A DNA stretch of 47,470 nucleotides, taken from NCBI GenBank assembly GCA_964638715.1, contig CAZWZF010000035.1:1-47470 (forward strand), given 5' to 3'. Positions within the stretch are counted from its first letter, which is position 1. Each line of letters starts with the position of its first letter. The notes beneath the pieces were generated by a model, which saw only the letters and a list, made by a program, of their open reading frames with translations, was not told the origin of the DNA and ran no database searches. The position numbers were made by a program, and so were the translations under genes. Below, in pieces: positions 1 through 8,112 of the stretch. Source of the stretch: JBAXQQ01 sp037131695. GTDB lineage: Bacteria > Armatimonadota > Hebobacteria > CAIYQO01.

Positions 1-351
1 CTACTTCAGTTTCATAGAAGGTCACAAAAGCTAACCTTTATCCGTGCTGTACCCGTGTGTAATAAAAAACTGACGAGTCTGAATAGTTACTTATTTTATG
101 ATTATGCTATATATCATGCATAATTGTCAATTAATAGTGTAGAAATCATCGAAGTCATCATCAACATTTTTGGACTTTTGAACGGTATTGGGAACAGGTT
201 ATGTATTAGTGTGCTTGTATTATGGGTTTATAAATTAATATAAAATATTTTAAAACGACTCTAAAATCTATTGATATTATGCAAAGTCTATAATATAATA
301 AATGTGTTAAAAAGTAATTATGCTGTTGATAATAAGAAGGAGAAAAGAACT
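1..351. other. AT-rich leader region without a recognisable gene
   Basis: Apart from the terminal inverted repeat at 2-55 and the Shine-Dalgarno site (GAAGGAG, about 336-342) of the next gene, I see only very AT-rich DNA with no convincing coding frame. Confidence 0.6.
2..55. repeat. Left copy of 54-nt perfect terminal inverted repeat
   Basis: Positions 2-55 are the exact reverse complement of 47417-47470; identity stops at position 56. The arm begins TACTTCAGTTTCATAGAAGG and ends in GTGCTGTACCCG. The length is close to a common assembler k-mer, so it may only show that both contig ends stop at the same genomic repeat. A real element terminus is the alternative. Confidence 0.95.
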
Positions 352-648
352 ATGCTTAAGTTAAGTTTTACAAGACCTATATCTATTAAATATAATGAAT
401 ACACATATAATAACATATATGATTTACTGAGTGAAAAACTCTGGATTAAATGTGTCGATCAAATCATTGAAAAACTCAAACAGAACAATCCTAAACCAGA
501 TTCATTAGATTTTAATAGTTTAACAAGAGATGAACTTTTTGAAAAAACCAGCGAGGAGGACTTCTGTAATTACTGGAATATGTATACTGATAAGTGGACA
601 AGCCCGTGTGGTATTGAACCTGATTGGAAAATGACGATAGAACAATAG
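352..648 (+). CDS. Small hypothetical protein, 98 aa
   Basis: I do not recognise this protein. The open frame extends back to an ATG at 271, but the ATG at 352 has a good ribosome binding site (GAAGGAG, 9 nt spacing) and the upstream part is low-complexity AT-rich, so I start at 352 (MLKLSFTRPIS). The protein is mixed charged and aromatic, with no signal peptide or membrane segment. It has an acidic C-terminal half containing EEDFCNYWNMYTDKW and ends in CGIEPDWKMTIEQ. Codon use is strongly AT-biased, as in the Sel1 gene that follows on the other strand and unlike the bulk of the window. This suggests a separate origin for this end. It could be a short domain protein or an immunity/antitoxin-like partner, but nothing in the sequence decides this. 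Confidence 0.55.
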   Translation: MLKLSFTRPISIKYNEYTYNNIYDLLSEKLWIKCVDQIIEKLKQNNPKPDSLDFNSLTRDELFEKTSEEDFCNYWNMYTDKWTSPCGIEPDWKMTIEQ

Positions 649-953
649 AATATAGGGACAGCATAAATCATATTCATAAGAATTATTAAAAATTAAAATT
701 TATATCTACAATTCACTAACAAGTTCTATATTTTTTCACTTTATAGATTCGCCAGCCTCATATTTCCTCCATCGCACTTTCTATTTCACCGACCATTAAT
801 ACGGCGTAAATCATTGAAGTGCGGATAAAGAACAAAACATTAAGGGATAAAGCCAATATTACGGTCCTGGTGAGGAAACAGCACAACGGAAACCGAGGGT
901 AAAATTGGATGATTCTGGGCGATTAAATGTACGATATGGAGATTAAATAGCAT
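649..953. other. Gene-free gap between convergent ORFs
   Basis: AT-rich non-coding stretch of about 305 nt between the 3' ends of the small hypothetical gene and the Sel1 gene. A GGGACAG word near 654 recurs at 2089-2099 (GGGACAGTCACCC) and resembles part of the REP-like hairpins at 21745 and 45486. Nothing else supportable is seen. Confidence 0.5.
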
Positions 954-2024
954 TTATACTCTATCTTTAACAGACTTATGATAATCAATGAGTGGATCTT
1001 CTTCTTCATTATCATCAAAGTAATTAAAAGTATCAATTTCGGTAGGTGGTCCTAACCTTAAAGGAAAAACTGTTTCTTTATTGTCTTTATTTATTGCCAT
1101 TGAAGAAATATGTATTTTATTTTTATTAACTATTTTTTCTTTATATAAAATAGCATTTAGATCACCCAGGTCAACAGCCATATTCAACCATTTATATGAT
1201 TCGTTAATATTCCTTTTAACTCCATATTCCCCTTTATAATAGATCTTACTAAGGCGTAACATGGCTTTAAGATCATTCTGTAAAGCAGCTTTTATATACC
1301 AATTAACCGCCTTCCTATTTTTATTATATCCTCTAATTTTTAATTCATAAATATAACCAAGTCTAAATTGTGAATTTACATCATTTTGTTCCGCAGATTT
1401 TTTATACCACACTATAGATTCATCTAAGTTTTCAATGACCCCTTTACCTGTTTCAAACATTGTACCTATCATCCATTGTGCAGTTCTATCACCTTTATTT
1501 GCAGCCATACTATACCATTTGAAAGCCTGTTTATAATCTTCATATTTAAAGAATATCTTACCTAATTTTAGTTGTGAATTTATATCACCTTTTAAAGATT
1601 CTATTTCAAGATTTAAAATTATTTTGTTTTGTTCATCATTTCTTTCAACTATTTTATTTACACTTTCTTGTTTTGAATTATGATTAATTGAACTTATATC
1701 AATATTATATTTTTCTCCAAATAACATGACTTTTTCTATAGATTTTTCATGACATTGGTCTGCTGCTTGTGAATAATAACTATACGCAACTTTTAAATTG
1801 TTATGATTTTCATAAATAGTTCCTAATCGAAAAAGAGAAAATGTCTTACCATTTTTTGCTGCTTCTTTATACCATTTTATAGCTTCAATATAATCAATAC
1901 TAATTATTTGTGTTCCACAATTCCCCGTTTCATAAGCCCATCCGAGTTGTTCCTGAGAATCTGGATCCCCTTTTTTAGCTAAAATTAAAAGTTTTTGTCT
2001 TTGTGTTTTTGGTTCTTTTGCCAT
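954..2024 (-). CDS. Sel1-repeat (TPR-like) protein
   Basis: A 356-aa protein made mainly of Sel1-like repeats: helix-turn-helix units of about 36 residues with the pattern A...W...AA..G. Examples are DYIEAIKWYKEAAKNGKTFS, DYKQAFKWYSMAANKGDRTA and ESYKWLNMAVDLGDLNA. At least seven units can be read between residues 8 and 290, interrupted by a polar linker around residues 110-145. The C-terminal tail (about 295-356) is acidic (DDNEEEDPLID) and not repeat-like. Sel1 proteins are protein-protein interaction scaffolds. There is no signal peptide, so a cytoplasmic location is likely. The start is supported by an AAGAAGGTG site upstream of the ATG at 2024. The gene is much more AT-rich than the genes from 2.2 kb onward, consistent with horizontal acquisition. 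The partner is unknown. Confidence 0.85.
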   Translation of the reverse strand: MAKEPKTQRQKLLILAKKGDPDSQEQLGWAYETGNCGTQIISIDYIEAIKWYKEAAKNGKTFSLFRLGTIYENHNNLKVAYSYYSQAADQCHEKSIEKVMLFGEKYNIDISSINHNSKQESVNKIVERNDEQNKIILNLEIESLKGDINSQLKLGKIFFKYEDYKQAFKWYSMAANKGDRTAQWMIGTMFETGKGVIENLDESIVWYKKSAEQNDVNSQFRLGYIYELKIRGYNKNRKAVNWYIKAALQNDLKAMLRLSKIYYKGEYGVKRNINESYKWLNMAVDLGDLNAILYKEKIVNKNKIHISSMAINKDNKETVFPLRLGPPTEIDTFNYFDDNEEEDPLIDYHKSVKDRV

Positions 2025-2269
2025 TTCACACCTTCTTATTCTAAGAAATTTTGAAACATATCTACAGCTATTTAAGAGTAAAATAAATAGGGACAGTCAC
2101 CCATTTAGCGGTTTTATCAATTATTTTTTCAATATTTTTATTAGCAATCGTCAAATAATCACCGTTCATATATGAGATTTATTTCTCCTTGATAATTATA
2201 CTACAATTTATTGAGTTTTTTATATGAGTCATTAACAAACCTGTTACCACATCCTCACGTCACCTCACA

Positions 2270-3622
2270 TCACAAATTCCACGCAAAATCGCAGATTTTG
2301 CCAGTGGTGGTTAGCCGAATTGGTTTGCTGCCGTCGGCGTTCATCAGGTACAGGTCGCCGCCGGCACCGTCGCGGGTGGAGATAAAGCCGATGGCCAGAC
2401 CGCTGGAAACATAGCGCGGGCGGGTGTCGTCGGCATCTTTCGTGTCGGTCAGCCGTTTCACTTCGCTGCCGTCGGTCTTCATTTCATATATATGGTAATT
2501 GCCATCGCGATTGGAGCAGAAAAGGATTTTTTCGCCGTTCGGACTGACTACCGGGAAGCGATTATCGCCTTCGCCGGTCAACAGTGTCTCCTCGCCGCCT
2601 TTCGCGCTCACGCGGTAAATCGCCCATTTGCCGACGCGTTTGCTCTGGTATACCACCCAGTCGCCGTCCGGGCTGAATGCCGGGTTGTAATTCTCAGCAG
2701 TTTCGCGAGTCAGGCAGCGCAGTTGCCCGCCGGTGGCGTTCATGGTGTAAATCCGCCAGCCGCCGTCGCGATTGGAAGTAAAGGCAATCCGTTTTCCGTC
2801 GGCGCTGAAACTCGGGGTGTTTTCTCCGTAGCTGCTCCCTTTCAGTCTACGTTGATTCTTGCCGTCCGGATCGGCCAGATAGAGTTCGGTATTCGGAGTA
2901 GTTTGTGTATCCGCCCAATTCGTGTGCCACCAACCCACTGAATAAATAATCTGTCCCGTCGGACTAACTCCCGGTTCACCGGCACCTGAGATTGTGAATG
3001 ATTTTGGTATGAAGTCATCACTCAGTAAAGATACCACACCTTTTTGCATGTCGTTGGAATCCGCCACCGCGACTATAATATTCTTCGGTTTATCTTGATA
3101 CAGGCACTCGGTAGGAACCACTTCACGTGGCTGGCTCTTACTCCCCCATGAAAACGTGATGTTTGCGCCACCGCCATATTCTACAAACTCTACCTTCAGC
3201 GCGTAAAACCGATTGGCCTCCAGGTCAACAGTCGCCGCTGGTTCACCGCAGCCATTCCAGGAGTCGATAAGCAGCTTGTCATCAATCCATAACCGGCAAC
3301 CATCATCTTTGCTAATCCAGAAGGTGTAATTTTCCGTATAACGTGGCATGATATATCCCTGCCATCGCGCTGAAAAGTTGTCGGCATTCACTTCCGGGTC
3401 GGGCGAGTCTTCACCCCAGCCGAAATTTATCTGCGGGTCCACCCGCGATATTTTCTGTTCTTCGTGATTGCAGCCGTTGAAATAGAGTCCAACCACCCCG
3501 TTGTCTGCATGGTGGTACCGGTTGATCAATATCGACAGTTTATCCGCGCCAGCACTACCGGCTATCGTCACGCAGACAATAGCGATGATCAGCAAGACAC
3601 AAAACTGATGACAGCATCGCAT
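2270..3622 (-). CDS. Secreted PA14-domain / TolB-like beta-propeller protein
   Basis: A 450-aa exported protein. The longer frame starts at 3673, but the ATG at 3622 has a clear GAGGAG site and begins a typical signal peptide (MRCCHQFCVLLIIAIVCV... cut near AGSAGA-DK). Residues about 30-155 form a PA14 domain (GLYFNGCNHEEQ, RWQGYIMP, YTFWISKDDGCRLWIDDKLL, DSWNGCG), a sugar- or protein-binding module. Residues about 200-445 contain PD40/TolB-like propeller blades: PSFSADGKRIAFTSNRDG, PAFSPDGDWVVYQSKRVG, VVSPNGEKILFCSNRDG and the weaker RYVSSGLAIGFISTRDG. Family knowledge suggests an extracellular or periplasmic binding protein, not an enzyme; no catalytic motif is seen. It is monocistronic, with its own promoter at 3686-3714. 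Function inferred from domains only. Confidence 0.88.
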   Translation of the reverse strand: MRCCHQFCVLLIIAIVCVTIAGSAGADKLSILINRYHHADNGVVGLYFNGCNHEEQKISRVDPQINFGWGEDSPDPEVNADNFSARWQGYIMPRYTENYTFWISKDDGCRLWIDDKLLIDSWNGCGEPAATVDLEANRFYALKVEFVEYGGGANITFSWGSKSQPREVVPTECLYQDKPKNIIVAVADSNDMQKGVVSLLSDDFIPKSFTISGAGEPGVSPTGQIIYSVGWWHTNWADTQTTPNTELYLADPDGKNQRRLKGSSYGENTPSFSADGKRIAFTSNRDGGWRIYTMNATGGQLRCLTRETAENYNPAFSPDGDWVVYQSKRVGKWAIYRVSAKGGEETLLTGEGDNRFPVVSPNGEKILFCSNRDGNYHIYEMKTDGSEVKRLTDTKDADDTRPRYVSSGLAIGFISTRDGAGGDLYLMNADGSKPIRLTTTGKICDFAWNL

Positions 3623-3685
3623 GAAATATACTCCTCGGGTAAATATTCTATGAACCCATAAAATCACAATCATAAGTTGATAAGA

Positions 3686-3714
3686 ATACTACCAACCCGC
3701 CTCTCGCGTGTCAA
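3686..3714 (-). promoter_or_regulatory. Sigma70-type promoter of the PA14 gene
   Basis: On the minus strand TTGACA (3714-3709), a 17-nt spacer and TAGTAT (3691-3686) precede the PA14 gene start at 3622, giving a leader of about 55 nt with the GAGGAG site at its end. Confidence 0.7.
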
Positions 3715-3796
3715 GAACTTATCAACTTTACGCACTATCAAATTTGCAACTAACAATTATGCTTAACTGCGTGCCCAAGCTATGTATAATAAAAAA

Positions 3797-3817
3797 GACT
3801 CTCATTTTTTGAGAGTC
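3797..3817. terminator. Bidirectional intrinsic terminator (repeat family E, copy 1)
   Basis: GACTCTCA / TGAGAGTC 8-bp stem with a 5-T loop, A-tract on one side and T-tract on the other. It lies 93 nt beyond the DUF4230 stop (minus strand). The hairpin and about 50 nt of flank (TTTTTGGTTAT..., TTGTCTG..., AATTATA) recur at 4777-4850. Confidence 0.75.
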
Positions 3818-3909
3818 CTTTTCTTTTTGGTTATCCATGTTCATCTGGTATTGTCTGTTTAATGAATTATATATATCATTTGCCTCTCAAATCGTTATAA
3901 AAACCGGAA

Positions 3910-4560
3910 TCAGGATACCTGGTCTGCCCAGTGAATCTCGATGGTATCAAACCCGAAAGAAGCCAGCAACTGACGTAAGTTAGTTTCGGCATTTGTGCGC
4001 GCGGTGGGAATCAAGTAAGTCTGTCCCGTCTCACGTGCTTCTGCCAGCACTTTCAGCCGCGCTTCGCTTTCGAGATTGATATCTGGGGTAAATACCAGCC
4101 AACCGCGTTCACGTGAAAAGACTTTCGAGTGCTCGTCGTCAATACGTACAGTAAACAGTTCCGGGGCAGGCATTCGCACTGTAACGGTGTTTCCTTGCAC
4201 CTTTACATCATTCAAAGTCAAGCGGCTCATATCAATACCAGCAATCATTTCCGTTTGCACCTGCATCATTAGCCGGTCCTGACCAAGAAAAGCCGGGAAA
4301 TTTTTGTGGTCGGCACTGGCTTCAACCACCTGTTGGCTTACCTGCGAGGCTGTCTCCAAGCGATTGAGTGATTGCAGTTTAGTTACAATGATGGGACTTG
4401 TAGTCACAGTTATAGTTGTTTTGGAATTCAGCCACGACTGCAACAGGTATCGACCTTGCGAAGTACCAAATATAGCCCAAACACACAGTGCAAACAATGC
4501 GATAACCAGCGTATATTTGCCAAGTGTGCTGAACCAGGATGCTGAGGAGTGATTGGTCAT
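3910..4560 (-). CDS. DUF4230 membrane-anchored protein
   Basis: A 216-aa protein with one N-terminal membrane segment (about residues 14-32, YTLVIALFALCVWAIF) and a large outside domain. The domain matches DUF4230 as I know it: an early 'LQSLNRLETA' motif, then GQDRLMMQVQTEMIAGIDMSRL, then 'VTVRMPAPELFTVRIDDEHSKVFSRERGWL'. A charged C-terminal helical part (EARLKVLAEARETG) ends in a short strand (FDTIEIHW). The family is widespread in bacteria and has no established function; it is usually a single-pass protein facing outward. The start at 4560 has AAAGGAT upstream. It lies between two copies of the family E terminator, so it is probably a single-gene transcript. Confidence 0.85.
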   Translation of the reverse strand: MTNHSSASWFSTLGKYTLVIALFALCVWAIFGTSQGRYLLQSWLNSKTTITVTTSPIIVTKLQSLNRLETASQVSQQVVEASADHKNFPAFLGQDRLMMQVQTEMIAGIDMSRLTLNDVKVQGNTVTVRMPAPELFTVRIDDEHSKVFSRERGWLVFTPDINLESEARLKVLAEARETGQTYLIPTARTNAETNLRQLLASFGFDTIEIHWADQVS

Positions 4561-4776
4561 TATTATCCTTTAGCGGCAATACGCCACTTTTACTATGTTA
4601 CCCATTTATATGGAAAGAAAAACAATAGAAGGTTGACATGATGAATAGCGACACAATAATTTACTGACAAAAAATGTTGTTTGATACCTTAATTCTGAAA
4701 GTGGCAAAAGGTTTTATAGTTAATATATCTTCGTTACCTTTTAATAACTTGCCCCTGCTACCAATATTTAAAAAGA

Positions 4777-4798
4777 CTCTCATTTTTTTGAGAGTCTT
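4777..4798. terminator. Intrinsic terminator of aroE-aroK (repeat family E, copy 2)
   Basis: GACTCTCA / TGAGAGTC stem, 6-T loop and T-tract, 53 nt beyond the aroK stop on the minus strand. It is a second copy of the hairpin at 3797-3817, including its flanks. Confidence 0.78.
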
Positions 4799-4851
4799 TT
4801 TGATTTTTTTTGGTTATTTGTTTTCTTCTTGTCTGCTCAATTAATTATAAA

Positions 4852-5358
4852 CTACACCAACAATAACCCGCTAATCCGCTCCACTATCTCTTCCGGGGTC
4901 AAATTATCTGTCTCGATGGTGTGGTGGGCGGCGGCTTTATAGATGGGGGTGCGGCGTGCCAATACTTCCGCGACTTCGTCGGTGAATGATTTGCCGCCGG
5001 TCAGGGACGGGCGGTTGGTGTCACCTTGAATTCTATTTACGATGGTTTCCACGGTTGCTGTCAGCCAGATAATTACGCCGTTGATGCGTAACACCTCAAT
5101 ATTTTCGGGACGTTCGATAATACCGCCGCCGCAATCAATAATTACTCCGTCAAGGGCGGCAAGTTCGCGGGCAAGTTCTGTCTCGCGGTCGCGAAAACCG
5201 GGCCAGCCGAATTTCTCTACTATTTCCGGCACCGGCATTCCAGCGCGTTCGACTATCATGGCGTCCATGGTGTAATACGACATTTTCAGCTTTTCCGCCA
5301 GCAGGTTTCCCACCACGCTTTTGCCGGTGCCGCGGTATCCAATAAGTACTATATTCAT
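4852..5358 (-). CDS. aroK: Shikimate kinase
   Basis: Phosphorylates shikimate at the 3-hydroxyl with ATP, a cytoplasmic step in aromatic amino acid synthesis. The 168-aa length is normal for the family. Visible signatures are a Walker A GYRGTGKS (residues 7-14), D32 and R56 (shikimate contacts, in MDAMIVE and FRDRE), CGGGI at 76-80, the lid arginine in TNRPSL (R116), and RRTPIY near 135-140. The ATG overlaps the aroE stop by 4 nt (ATGA), so the two are translationally coupled. A strong terminator follows. The core-metabolism pair is unusual among so many accessory genes, but all active-site residues are present. Confidence 0.96.
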   Translation of the reverse strand: MNIVLIGYRGTGKSVVGNLLAEKLKMSYYTMDAMIVERAGMPVPEIVEKFGWPGFRDRETELARELAALDGVIIDCGGGIIERPENIEVLRINGVIIWLTATVETIVNRIQGDTNRPSLTGGKSFTDEVAEVLARRTPIYKAAAHHTIETDNLTPEEIVERISGLLLV

Positions 5359-6215
5359 TTCTGCAAATTCTCCATCAATACCCGCCGCATGGCTTCAACC
5401 GGGGCGGAAAAGCCGGTGAAATACTCGAATTGCAGAACAGCCTGATTAAGGAACATTTCTACCCCTTGGATAATACGGCATCCGCGCGAACGGGCGTCCG
5501 CCAGCAGCCTGGTTTCAAGCGGGGTATAAACAATATCAAAAACAACCTGGTCAGCGCGGAAAAGTTCTGCCGGCACCAGAGACGCGTCAACCTTGGGATA
5601 CATGCCTATGGGGGTGCAATGAATAACGATATCCGCACGCGACATGGCATCTGCCAGCGTATCCGGCGTCATCACTTCGTCCACTATCGCGGCAGGTGTG
5701 CCGGCGCGTAAATCCGCCGCCAGTCCGCGCAGCATTGGCTCGTTAATATCGAGCAATGCCAATTCCCGCAGGCCGGGATGCATAGCCATGGTGAATCCGA
5801 CGGCGCGTGACGCGCCACCCGCGCCAAGCATCAATACTCGCGACCCGCTGACTGAAACACCGGCGTCATTTAATGCTTTCAACGCCCCCGGCCCGTCAGT
5901 GCCCATGCCGATCAGTTTGCCGCCGTCATGTATTATCGTATTGATAGAACCGATAGCGCGGTCAACTTCCGCCACCTCGTCAACGCAGTCCATTGCCGCG
6001 ATTTTATGAGGAATAGTAACGCTCATGCCTCGGAAATTGCTTAATGCCCGCATACCGTTCAACGCCGCCGGGACATCTTCAACCTGGCAGGCGATATAGA
6101 CAAAATCCAAATCCAACGCGTCATACCCGGCATTATGAATAGCAGGCGACATACTATGACCAACAGGATTTCCAATCACGGCGCATAATTGAGTTTTGGT
6201 AGTAATGGTTCGCAA
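5355..6215 (-). CDS. aroE: Shikimate dehydrogenase
   Basis: NADPH-dependent reduction of 3-dehydroshikimate to shikimate in the cytoplasm. A full-length 286-aa enzyme: the substrate-binding site GHSMSPAIHN (S21 and S23), catalytic lysine in VTIPHK (K71), SINT (N92), catalytic aspartate in GTDGPG (D107), and nucleotide loop GAGGA (131-135) followed by SR. The start is a TTG at 6215 with GGAG 8 nt upstream; no ATG lies close enough to replace it without losing the conserved N-terminal strand. Weak start use may lower its expression. It is the first gene of a two-gene operon with aroK, with a promoter at 6264-6291. Confidence 0.96.
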   Translation of the reverse strand: MRTITTKTQLCAVIGNPVGHSMSPAIHNAGYDALDLDFVYIACQVEDVPAALNGMRALSNFRGMSVTIPHKIAAMDCVDEVAEVDRAIGSINTIIHDGGKLIGMGTDGPGALKALNDAGVSVSGSRVLMLGAGGASRAVGFTMAMHPGLRELALLDINEPMLRGLAADLRAGTPAAIVDEVMTPDTLADAMSRADIVIHCTPIGMYPKVDASLVPAELFRADQVVFDIVYTPLETRLLADARSRGCRIIQGVEMFLNQAVLQFEYFTGFSAPVEAMRRVLMENLQK

Positions 6216-6263
6216 AATAGTTTCTCCAACATTAATAGTAATCAGGTAATATCAACAGGAAGA

Positions 6264-6291
6264 ATTATACCATGACTTGTACTTACTGCAA
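6264..6291 (-). promoter_or_regulatory. Promoter of aroE-aroK
   Basis: On the minus strand TTGCAG (6291-6286), a 16-nt spacer and TATAAT (6269-6264), giving a leader of about 40 nt that ends in the TTGGAG site before the TTG start. It lies in the divergent gap with the GH-A glycosidase gene. Confidence 0.65.
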
Positions 6292-6432
6292 ATTTACTAA
6301 ATACAGGACTTTAGCTTAAAGTTATATATAAAATTAAATTTACATTTCTTCAAATAAATCATTGGCATAGCTGTAAACAGTTGGTATCATGACGCAGGCT
6401 AAATTATTAACCTGTTTTAGGAGCATATAAAT

Positions 6433-7845
6433 ATGAAAGCTGTTCATGTGGCGGCAGACCGCTGGAACTTCCAGCTTGCAGGCACCACCGATTTTATCAC
6501 TCCGCTGGGCGGGAACATGTTGAATGACCAGCATCCGGCACAAGGTACGCTGTTTCAGGATTTTAACGCTGATGATGTTGACCGGCGTTTTGGCATTATG
6601 GCAGACCTGGGGTTGAACTGCGTGCGCCAGGCAATCGGCGTCAACGAAGTATACGACCCGCAAACCGGGTTAAAAGCTGCCGGCATGAAAAACTGGGATA
6701 TGTTTATCAGTTTGGCGGAAAAACACGGCGTTTACCTGATGCCTGTAGGCGGATATATTGGCGGCAACGACTGGTTTGACGTAGAAAAACTGGCAGATAA
6801 TGGCAAATCATTAGATGAATCATGCGCTTTCTGGAATGATTTCGTCGGGCATTATTCGGGCAATCCCGCTATCTGGGCGTGGGATTTGCGCAATGAACTG
6901 CTATATAGCTCTGTCCCCCACATGACGGTTGAGGCTACCCCCGACCAGTTGCGCATTGATGCCATGTTGAAAGATACCTGGCCAACCTGGCTGGAACAGA
7001 AATATGGCACCGTTGCCACCATGAACCGCTGTTATGGCACCGCATATTCATCTTTCAACGAAGTATCCGGTTCTGTGCTGTTCATTGAAAAACCTTATGA
7101 TTTATGCGCCAACGACTTTCGCATCTATATGAATGACCGCGGTTACGACTGGTGCAAACGCCAATGCGATACCATTCGCGCCGTTAGCCCCGACCACATG
7201 ATAGTATCCGGCAATAACGGCTGGGCTTCACCCGACCAGGACCTGTGGCTTGCTAACGGCTTTCACAACTATGCCATTCACGACCTGTTCGACTTTGTAA
7301 CCCATCACCCCTATCCAGCCTGGCAGGCAGTGCCGGACGGACGCGGCGACCCGTTGGACGGCGGCGAAAAGCTGACCTACTGGATCAACGCCTGTATCGG
7401 CATGTCGCGGCTTGACCACTATGGCAAACCGGTAGTATTGCAGGAATTCGGCTGGTACGGCGGCGGTGCCTCGCGCTTCATCTCCGAACTTCCTTACCGC
7501 AGCGAACAGGAACACGCCGACTACACCCGCACCCTGTGCGACACCCTTATTCCGCACATCAACGGATTCATCAACTGGCCTACTTTTGACATGCCCGCGT
7601 CCAACGACATCTCCAACCACGGCGGTATTTTCACCGCCAACGGCGAAAGAAAAGCACTGGCAAAGGTCTACGGCGACCTGGTCACCAAACTGCAAGGCAA
7701 ACGCCAGGTACGCCAACGCGCCACCACCACCCTGACCTATTCCCTGCTGGCACTTTACACCTGCCGCAAATACCAGGACGATATGTGGGATGAAGTGAAC
7801 GAAGTGATAAACGCCGGAGAAGTCCCGGATTTCCGGTTTATTTAA
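6433..7845 (+). CDS. Clan GH-A glycoside hydrolase (GH5/GH42-like)
   Basis: A 470-aa retaining glycosidase of the (beta/alpha)8 clan GH-A type. The acid/base is E155 in WDLRNEL at the end of strand 4 and the likely nucleophile is E338 in VVLQEFGWYGG at strand 7. VTHHPYPAW (about 289-297) fits the active-site rim at strand 6. An insertion WLEQKYGTVATMNRCYGT (about 186-203) resembles the GH42-type 'WL..KYG....N..WGT' element, so the exact family is uncertain. The substrate may be a beta-mannoside, glucoside or galactoside. There is no signal peptide, so the enzyme is probably intracellular. The start is supported by TAGGAG before the ATG. A LacI-type regulator gene follows on the same strand and may control it. 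Confidence 0.85.
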   Translation: MKAVHVAADRWNFQLAGTTDFITPLGGNMLNDQHPAQGTLFQDFNADDVDRRFGIMADLGLNCVRQAIGVNEVYDPQTGLKAAGMKNWDMFISLAEKHGVYLMPVGGYIGGNDWFDVEKLADNGKSLDESCAFWNDFVGHYSGNPAIWAWDLRNELLYSSVPHMTVEATPDQLRIDAMLKDTWPTWLEQKYGTVATMNRCYGTAYSSFNEVSGSVLFIEKPYDLCANDFRIYMNDRGYDWCKRQCDTIRAVSPDHMIVSGNNGWASPDQDLWLANGFHNYAIHDLFDFVTHHPYPAWQAVPDGRGDPLDGGEKLTYWINACIGMSRLDHYGKPVVLQEFGWYGGGASRFISELPYRSEQEHADYTRTLCDTLIPHINGFINWPTFDMPASNDISNHGGIFTANGERKALAKVYGDLVTKLQGKRQVRQRATTTLTYSLLALYTCRKYQDDMWDEVNEVINAGEVPDFRFI

Positions 7846-7880
7846 TAGGGAATGATAAAAAAACTGCTTACATTATTAAT

Positions 7881-7961
7881 ATTCACCACAAAAGAACGCA
7901 AAGAACACAAAGAGTTTTAATAAACTTTCTTTAGCAATATTTGCGTTCCTTTGCGGTGAAT
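7881..7961. repeat. Imperfect inverted repeat of 'CACAAAGAA' words
   Basis: The left arm (7881-7914) contains GAACGCAAAGAACACAAAG. The right arm (7925-7961) reads, in reverse complement, ATTCACCGCAAAGGAACGCA. The arms are built from about 9-nt units and start 36 nt after the glycosidase stop. The same words recur inside the element at 41034-41156. Confidence 0.75.
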
Positions 7962-8112
7962 AATATTTAAGTTATATGCAAATAAACACACTATTCCACA
8001 ATTTTCCCATTTGACAGATGCTCATTCGCTTTCTAAAATAGTAACTACCATCATTTACAGTATTTTCCCTTGATAGAGTAAGATACTGAATACAGCGAAT
8101 TGAGAGAGCGTA

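Noticed and set aside
2211..2941. Plus-strand ORFs over the PA14/propeller gene
   Set aside because: Shadows of the minus-strand gene, which has a promoter, Shine-Dalgarno, signal peptide and repeated blade motifs.
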